Source of the DNA: Rhodospirillaceae bacterium
Lineage (GTDB): Bacteria > Pseudomonadota > Alphaproteobacteria > UBA11136
Direction of reading: 5' to 3'
DNA length: 7,901 nt
Assembly (NCBI GenBank): GCA_002686135.1
Contig: NZAO01000073.1
Coordinates: 6,915 to 14,815, forward strand
Made by a program: the position numbers and the translations under genes. Shown piece after piece: positions 5,392 to 7,901 of this stretch (positions within the stretch are counted from its first letter, which is position 1; the number at the start of each line of letters is the position of its first letter). The notes beneath the pieces were generated by a model, which made no database searches, was not told where the DNA came from, and saw only the letters and a list, made by a program, of their open reading frames with translations.

Positions 5392-6291
5392 ATGCGTATC
5401 AAGAGCACCGAAATCGTCGACACCTTCGCGGAAGCCTTTGAAATGTGGGGCACGCGGATGATCATCACCGCCGACGCCCCGGAATGGGCCGACGCGGCGG
5501 CGCGGTCGCTTACCGGATTCGCCACCTCGGTCATCGGCTGCAAGTGCGAGGCCGGTGTGGAGCGCGTGCTGTCACCAGACGAAACCCCCGACGGACGCCC
5601 CGGGGCTAGCGTATTGCTGTTCGCCTTCGACCCCGACGGGGTTGCCAACCGACTGGTGGAGCGTATCGGCCAATGCGTCATGACCTGCCCCACCACGGCC
5701 TGTTTCAACGGCCTCGAAGCCAAGAAAAACGTCGTCGTCGGCGGCAAACTGCGCTATTTCGGCGACGGCTACCAGATCGGCAAACGCCTCGACGGTACCC
5801 GCTTCTGGCGGATTCCGGTGATGGATGGGGAATTCGTGGTGACCGACCGTTTCGGCGTCCAGGCGGCCGTTGGCGGCGGCAACATCCTTATCTCGGGAGC
5901 CAGTTCCGCCGCCTGCCTGAGCGCGGCGAAGGCAGCTACCGCGGCCATGCGTGAGGTACCGGGCGTGATCCTGCCCTTCCCTGGCGGCGTGGTGCGTTCG
6001 GGCTCCAAGGTGGGCTCCAAATACAAGGAACTACCCGCCTCCTCCAACCAGGCCTACTGCCCCACCCTGCGCGGCTTTGTCCCACAGACCAACGTGGCCA
6101 AGGGCGTCGGCTGCGTGCTCGAGATCGTCATCGATGGGCTCGACCTGAAAGCCGTGGAAGAGGCCATGCAGCGCGGGTTGCACGCCGCCGTCAAACCTGG
6201 AATCAAACAGATCAGCGCTGGCAATTACGGTGGCGACCTCGGCAAGTATCACATCGGCCTGCATGGGCTGGTAGGCGGCAAGGTGGCTTAG
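5392..6291 (+). CDS. fhcD: Formylmethanofuran:tetrahydromethanopterin N-formyltransferase (FhcD/Ftr)
   Basis: The 299-residue product has the full length of Ftr/FhcD (about 300). It transfers the formyl group between tetrahydromethanopterin and methylofuran (methanofuran in archaea), the first step of the complex in the oxidative direction. Recognisable parts are the N-terminal EIVDTFAEAFEMWGTRMIIT (residues 7-26), CPTTACFNGL (99-108), GDGYQIGKR and GTRFWRIPVMDGEFVV (about 124-149), and the C-terminal GLHAAVKPGIKQISAGNYGG. These match the two-lobed ferredoxin-like Ftr fold. There are no export signals. ATG 5392 has a modest AGG site (ACAGGCAAC); the gap from fhcA is 21 bases and the gap to fhcC is 11 bases. 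It marks the pathway as tetrahydromethanopterin-linked one-carbon oxidation, so the host should encode Mch, Mtd and Fae-type enzymes elsewhere, which cannot be seen here. Confidence 0.95.
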   Translation: MRIKSTEIVDTFAEAFEMWGTRMIITADAPEWADAAARSLTGFATSVIGCKCEAGVERVLSPDETPDGRPGASVLLFAFDPDGVANRLVERIGQCVMTCPTTACFNGLEAKKNVVVGGKLRYFGDGYQIGKRLDGTRFWRIPVMDGEFVVTDRFGVQAAVGGGNILISGASSAACLSAAKAATAAMREVPGVILPFPGGVVRSGSKVGSKYKELPASSNQAYCPTLRGFVPQTNVAKGVGCVLEIVIDGLDLKAVEEAMQRGLHAAVKPGIKQISAGNYGGDLGKYHIGLHGLVGGKVA

Positions 6292-6302
6292 GAGAAACCC
6301 TC

Positions 6303-7112
6303 ATGAGTCTGAAACTGACCCTGAAGAAAAAACCCACCGTGCCGGTGGAGGCCGAATCCATCTGTCCCGATAAAATGGAGGGCCTCGGGCTTAGGGACAT
6401 CGCCGCACTGCCCGTCCATCACGGCAACGAAACCACCACTGTGGGCGATTTCTTCAAGGTCACAGGCAAAAGCAACGGCGAAATTCGACTCGAAGGTGAC
6501 ACCTCGCGCTTCAAGATGGTGGGCGCCGCCATGTCGAAGGGGCGTATCCTCATCAAGGGAAGTGTCGGCCAGCACGTAGGCGTGGCCATGTCGGGCGGCG
6601 AGATTGTCGTCACCAAGAACGCCGATAACTGGGTGGGGCCGGAAATGTCGGGCGGCCGCATCATCGTCAAGGGCAATGCCGGCCATATGGTGGGCTGTGC
6701 CTATCGTGGCGGCCAGGTTGGCGTCACCGGCGGCGAGATCATCGTCCACGGTAATGCCGGAAACGAGACCGGCAACACCATGCGCGACGGTCTTATCGCC
6801 ATCGGCGGTAATTCCGGTGATTTCACCGGAGTCGGCATGCTGGCGGGCACTGTTATCGTTCTCGGGGAAATGGGCCAGCGCACCGGCGCGGCCATGAAGC
6901 GCGGTACCATCGTCTCCATGGAGGATGCGGAAATGCTGCCCACCTTCACCTATGCCTGCAGCTATCGCCCCAATTTCCTGCGGCTGTATCTGTGCCATCT
7001 GCGCGATCTCGGCCTGCCTATCAAGGATTCCTGGATCGGTGGGAGCTATCACCGCTGGAGCGGTGATTCCATCGAACTCAATCGCGGCGAAGCTCTGATC
7101 TTCGACCGCTAG
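6303..7112 (+). CDS. fhcC: Formyltransferase/hydrolase complex subunit C (FhcC/FwdC, beta-helix)
   Basis: The 269-residue protein carries the repeated Gly-rich beta-helix of FwdC and of the glutamate-synthase C-terminal (GXGXG) domain. Successive turns of about 19 residues run from about 55 to 205, with G-x-I-x-V/I-x-G units such as GGEIVVTKNA, GGRIIVKGNAGHMVG, GGEIIVHGNAG and AGTVIVLGEMGQRTG. It has no catalytic site of its own and is a structural subunit that connects the amidohydrolase and formyltransferase parts. The Cys/Tyr/His-rich end (residues 215-269, FTYACSYRPNFLRLYL) resembles the C-terminal portion of other FhcC proteins. The start ATG follows AGGAGA, which overlaps the fhcD stop codon, so translational coupling is likely. 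It is the last gene of the operon, and its stop codon sits in a small hairpin. The length is usual for FhcC. Confidence 0.93.
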   Translation: MSLKLTLKKKPTVPVEAESICPDKMEGLGLRDIAALPVHHGNETTTVGDFFKVTGKSNGEIRLEGDTSRFKMVGAAMSKGRILIKGSVGQHVGVAMSGGEIVVTKNADNWVGPEMSGGRIIVKGNAGHMVGCAYRGGQVGVTGGEIIVHGNAGNETGNTMRDGLIAIGGNSGDFTGVGMLAGTVIVLGEMGQRTGAAMKRGTIVSMEDAEMLPTFTYACSYRPNFLRLYLCHLRDLGLPIKDSWIGGSYHRWSGDSIELNRGEALIFDR

Positions 7113-7126
7113 AGCGGTTTCGTTTC
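7105..7126 (+). terminator. Weak hairpin over the fhcC stop codon, possible terminator
   Basis: ACCGC (7105-7109) pairs with GCGGT (7114-7118) around the loop TAGA, which contains the fhcC stop codon TAG. An outer G-U pair is possible. It is followed by TTTCGTTTC, a broken T-tract. The stem is short, so this is a candidate rather than a convincing intrinsic terminator. The rest of the 146-base convergent gap to 7258 has no clear bidirectional terminator. Confidence 0.3.
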
Positions 7127-7258
7127 AGGGTATTTGTTCCCCAGGGCGCTTATTCCTCTGAAATAGCCGAAAGTCGTACCAGGCCGCAAAGCGTCCCGCC
7201 AGCCGTCCGGAGCGCGGCACGCAGGCGCGGACCGTTTGATCCGGTGCCGTGAGCGGTT

Positions 7259-7901
7259 CTAAGACGCTGCTCCTTCGCCTTCACCCTCTTCGAGAAGCTC
7301 GAAGCAATGGGATATCCATTGCCGCGTCAGCTTCTCGTGAACGCCGTTCTGCAACAGGCGTGAATGGAGGCATTCGAAATCCACCTGGTCCAGCTCCTGG
7401 TCCTGGTTGAAACAGGAAAAAACGATCTTCTCCTCGCCGCTTTTGGGATTTTCGTGGCGCTGCAGGCACTGGGCGCAGATTTCCTTCATCATGCACTGCA
7501 TGGGCGAGTTAATGCTGCCGATGGCCACGTGTTCGGGCTTGAAGAGTCCCCCAAGAACGCCATAGCGGGCCTTGCCCACCGCATTCATCATCATGTCCGA
7601 GCCGATGACGATAATACGATCGACCTCGTCTAAGGGGATGTCGGTCTCGCCTAGGCTGCCGTCGCCATAGGCCTTGATGGATTCGACTATATTGGCGACC
7701 ACCGCCTTATCCTGGGGGCGGGTGGGCTCGAATCCGGGTTCCTCGTCACAGCACCAGACGATGGTGTCGCCGGCCTTGAGAATGTTTTCCACATGATAGC
7801 GGTCCACCACCTTCTTGTAGCCACCGAAATAGAGCACACGGGAACCGGCCTCACGCAAGGCCTGGCCGATGGAAAACAGCACCGCATTGCCGAGGCCACC
7901 G
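7259..7901 (-). CDS. FNR/PyrK-type NAD(P)- and iron-sulfur-binding oxidoreductase, C-terminal part
   Basis: Reading on the minus strand from the window end, about 213 C-terminal residues are visible and the N-terminus lies beyond 7901. The fragment opens with GGLGNAVLFSIGQAL, matching the GGxGxAP-like nucleotide-binding turn of the ferredoxin-NADP reductase fold, followed by VLYFGGYKK. Further on, RIIVIGSDMMMNAV matches the second conserved NAD-binding segment. Next come C-x4-C-x2-C and, 17 residues later, a fourth Cys (QCMMKEICAQC ... FSCF), the [2Fe-2S] site of PyrK, the electron-transfer subunit of dihydroorotate dehydrogenase B. An unusual tail of about 60 residues ends in a Glu/Gly-rich run (LLEEGEGEGAAS). 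Such a domain occurs alone or at the end of large proteins fused to glutamate-synthase small-subunit-like flavin domains, and I think the fused form likelier. It converges on the fhc operon, so it is not co-transcribed with it. Physiological substrate unknown. Confidence 0.75.
   Translation of the reverse strand, partial: GGLGNAVLFSIGQALREAGSRVLYFGGYKKVVDRYHVENILKAGDTIVWCCDEEPGFEPTRPQDKAVVANIVESIKAYGDGSLGETDIPLDEVDRIIVIGSDMMMNAVGKARYGVLGGLFKPEHVAIGSINSPMQCMMKEICAQCLQRHENPKSGEEKIVFSCFNQDQELDQVDFECLHSRLLQNGVHEKLTRQWISHCFELLEEGEGEGAAS

Noticed and set aside
6288..7052. Minus-strand open frame of 254 codons opposite fhcC
   Set aside because: It is fully antisense to fhcC, a clear family member. 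Its His/Asp/Gly-rich repeats mirror the beta-helix repeats of fhcC and it has no neighbour in the same direction.
7205..7232. Possible hairpin GTCCG ... CGGAC in the convergent gap as a terminator
   Set aside because: The stem is 5 bp with an 18-base loop and no T-tract follows on either strand.
7111..7260. GAGCGGTT present at both ends of the convergent gap, as if bounding an inserted element
   Set aside because: The shared core is only 8 bases in direct orientation with no gene, inverted ends or target duplication, so an inserted element cannot be supported.

Overview
The window looks like a chromosomal segment of a GC-rich proteobacterium. An alphaproteobacterium is my best guess, from codon use and protein similarity, but no rRNA or other marker gene is present to settle it. 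Three blocks are visible, and no tRNA, rRNA, CRISPR array, insertion sequence or integrase was recognised.

Block 1 (1-1498, minus strand) is a compact four-gene operon. In transcription order it encodes a DUF4389-type membrane protein with a lysine-rich tail, a 62-residue single-span membrane protein, an 83-residue soluble DUF5395-like protein, and the N-terminal part of a YeiH/UPF0324-type transporter ('putative sulfate exporter family') cut by the window start. Gaps between these genes are only 4 to 21 bases.

Block 2 (1499-1863) is a 365-base non-coding gap between divergent operons. It holds a spaced 9-bp inverted repeat near the left operon and, near the right operon, an AT-rich cluster of palindromic half-sites with candidate promoters.

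Block 3 (1864-7112, plus strand) is a five-gene operon for one-carbon metabolism in the order fwdD-like, fhcB, fhcA, fhcD, fhcC. FhcA (metal-dependent amidohydrolase), FhcB (molybdopterin-enzyme fold), FhcC (beta-helix) and FhcD (formyltransferase) are the bacterial formyltransferase/hydrolase complex. This complex moves the formyl group from formyl-tetrahydromethanopterin to methylofuran and releases formate. Unusually for a bacterial version, the operon opens with an FwdD-like molybdopterin-dinucleotide-binding subunit. Its FhcB also keeps all the residues that bind the [4Fe-4S] cluster and the Mo/W atom in archaeal formylmethanofuran dehydrogenase. The operon therefore appears to encode a redox-capable formylmethanofuran dehydrogenase core joined to the formyltransferase, rather than only a hydrolase. 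This is the most interesting point in the window.

After a 146-base convergent gap, the right end (7259-7901, minus strand) carries the C-terminal part of an FNR/PyrK-type NAD(P)- and iron-sulfur-binding oxidoreductase, probably the end of a large multidomain flavoprotein that begins outside the window.
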